Source of the DNA: Bacteroidota bacterium
GTDB lineage: Bacteria; Bacteroidota; Bacteroidia; Flavobacteriales; Flavobacteriaceae
Direction of reading: 5' to 3'
Assembly (NCBI GenBank): GCA_023437485.1
Contig: JAEZGB010000057.1
Coordinates: forward strand, 1-21,883
DNA: 21,883 bases
Shown here piece after piece: positions 20,733 to 21,883 of the stretch. Made by a program: the position numbers and the translations under genes. Numbering within the stretch: the first letter of the stretch is position 1; each line of letters starts with the position of its first letter. The notes beneath the pieces are model-generated. The model saw only the letters and a list, made by a program, of their open reading frames with translations. It made no database searches and was not told the origin of the DNA.

Positions 20733-21883
20733 TTACATTCCTGCCAGCCAGGATTGAGGGTTAACGTAGGTGGTATTTTGTGAAATCATGAATTTGATTA
20801 CGGTTTTCCCGGTATCGCCGTTGGTCCGGATTTGCCCGATATTTTGGTTGATCCGAACCTGATCGCCTTTGCTCACACTTACACTGCTAAGGTTTTGATA
20901 AACGGTAAAGAAATCCCCGTGTTGGATCATTACAGCTTTGTTAACCGGCGACAGCACGATCACGCTGGTAACCTCGCCTCCAAATACGGCGCGTGCATTG
21001 GAACCTGCTTCGGTGGTGATCTCGACGCCGCTGTTATGGACAACCAGGGAACGGTGTACAGGATGCGGCTGATCGCCATAACCCAAAGTCACGACTCCTT
21101 TTTCAACCGGCCAGGGCAAACGGCCCTTGTTTGCCTTGAAGTTGTCGGAAATCACCTTTCCTTCGGGAGTCAAAACAATCTTTGCAGGTGATGCGGTGGC
21201 TTTTTTCGCCGCACTGGAAGATTTGGAGGGATTGGCTTTCGCAGCGGCTTCGGTTTTGCGGTTTGCGGCGGCAATTGCGTCGCGGATCAGCTTGTCAATT
21301 TGCCGATCGATCGCCTTTGATTCACGTTGCTTCTTGGTAATCTCGGCGGTAATCTGCTTTTTGTTGCGCCTGATTTCCTGAACTATTTTTTCCTGTTCCT
21401 TTTTCTCCTTTTCCAGTTCTTCCTTTTCGCGCTGGTTTTCGGCCAAAAGCTTCTGCTTCTCGGCTTTTTGAGCATTCAATTTTTGATTGAAAACTTCCAG
21501 TTGCCGTGTCTTGGATTGGATTTCGACACCTTGCGACTTCCGATAACTGGCGTACTGCTTCATGTATTGCGCCCGTTTGTAGGCCTGCAGGAAATTTTGC
21601 GATGACAACAAAAACATCGCCCGGCTCTGCTCGCTGCGGCTTTTGTATGACTTGCGGATCATTTCGGCGTAATCGGCCCGAAGATCTTCAAGATCACGGT
21701 TCAGCTTATTGATCTGAACTTGATTGAGGTAAATATCGTTGTTAAGTAATTTGGTTTGACGCTCAGTGGTGCTGATCAGGTTTTCCTTAAGCTTAATTTT
21801 GTTTTTTTGCAAGATCAACTCAGTAGTAACTGATTTTTCCTTTGACTGCACAGATTTCAGCAACCGCTGATTCTCGGCTATTT
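20733..21883 (-). CDS. EnvC-like murein hydrolase activator, N-terminus cut by window edge
   Basis: At least 382 residues are visible; the frame stays open to the window edge, so the signal peptide and first coiled coil lie to the right. The visible N-terminal 200 residues are a long heptad-rich coiled coil with many Lys, Glu and Gln. The C-terminal 125 residues form a LytM/M23 fold (LPWPVEKGVVTLGYGD through the VNPQSWL ending). All expected zinc ligands are changed: NSGVE replaces HxGxD, and VIKFM stands where HLHF is expected. A non-catalytic LytM with a coiled coil is the EnvC pattern, so the protein likely activates an amidase during cell separation rather than cutting peptidoglycan itself. 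Confidence 0.9.
   Translation of the reverse strand, partial: IAENQRLLKSVQSKEKSVTTELILQKNKIKLKENLISTTERQTKLLNNDIYLNQVQINKLNRDLEDLRADYAEMIRKSYKSRSEQSRAMFLLSSQNFLQAYKRAQYMKQYASYRKSQGVEIQSKTRQLEVFNQKLNAQKAEKQKLLAENQREKEELEKEKKEQEKIVQEIRRNKKQITAEITKKQRESKAIDRQIDKLIRDAIAAANRKTEAAAKANPSKSSSAAKKATASPAKIVLTPEGKVISDNFKANKGRLPWPVEKGVVTLGYGDQPHPVHRSLVVHNSGVEITTEAGSNARAVFGGEVTSVIVLSPVNKAVMIQHGDFFTVYQNLSSVSVSKGDQVRINQNIGQIRTNGDTGKTVIKFMISQNTTYVNPQSWLAGM

Noticed and set aside
1..21883. CRISPR arrays, tRNA or rRNA genes, insertion sequences, integrases
   Set aside because: No spaced identical repeats, cloverleaf sequences, transposase or integrase motifs were seen on either strand.

Overview
The window is about 21.9 kb of a Bacteroidota chromosome, most likely from the Flavobacteriia. 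Four things suggest this: a HemJ-type heme enzyme, a membrane protein combining an HU/CCDC81-like fold with a SPOR domain, an ECF sigma gene followed by a membrane-to-beta-barrel fusion, and -7 elements of the form TAnnTTTG with almost no Shine-Dalgarno sequences. Base composition looks close to 50 % GC, which is high for the class. There are no tRNAs, rRNAs, insertion sequences, CRISPR arrays or phage genes. It reads as compact core chromosome with several unusual small elements.

Positions 1-9841 are a heme region. On the minus strand hemA-hemC-hemD-hemE form a tight operon (hemE runs off the left edge). Divergent from it lie an AraC-type regulator and then hemH, a MATE transporter, hemJ, an NtrY-like histidine kinase and an enoyl-CoA hydratase. 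The last five are joined by overlaps or gaps of 0-3 nt and end at a clear terminator. An 8-bp-arm palindrome sits between hemA and the regulator, and a degenerate 7-bp repeat array runs up to the hemH start.

Positions 9847-12217 (minus) are a lipid operon: a PlsC acyltransferase, a plant-like acyl-ACP desaturase and an HD phosphohydrolase. Divergent from it is recA, followed directly by a 7-bp-periodic imperfect hairpin element and a strong terminator.

Positions 13602-16155 hold the most interesting unit: a small lipoprotein with a possible surface-export signal, an ECF sigma factor, and a 529-residue protein. That protein has a short cytoplasmic segment, one inner-membrane helix, a roughly 230-residue low-complexity linker and a C-terminal outer-membrane-type beta-barrel. 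It looks like a dual-membrane-spanning anti-sigma factor that could carry a signal from the outer membrane to the sigma factor in one polypeptide.

Positions 16232-21883 carry a second lyso-phospholipid-type acyltransferase (minus), trpS (+), dprA (minus), the HU-like/SPOR membrane protein (+), a hotdog thioesterase (+) and a truncated EnvC-like coiled-coil protein whose LytM domain has lost its zinc ligands (minus). The promoter regions of recA and dprA, whose products cooperate on single-stranded DNA, share an identical 13-mer (once before recA, twice in tandem before dprA). This suggests a shared regulator.
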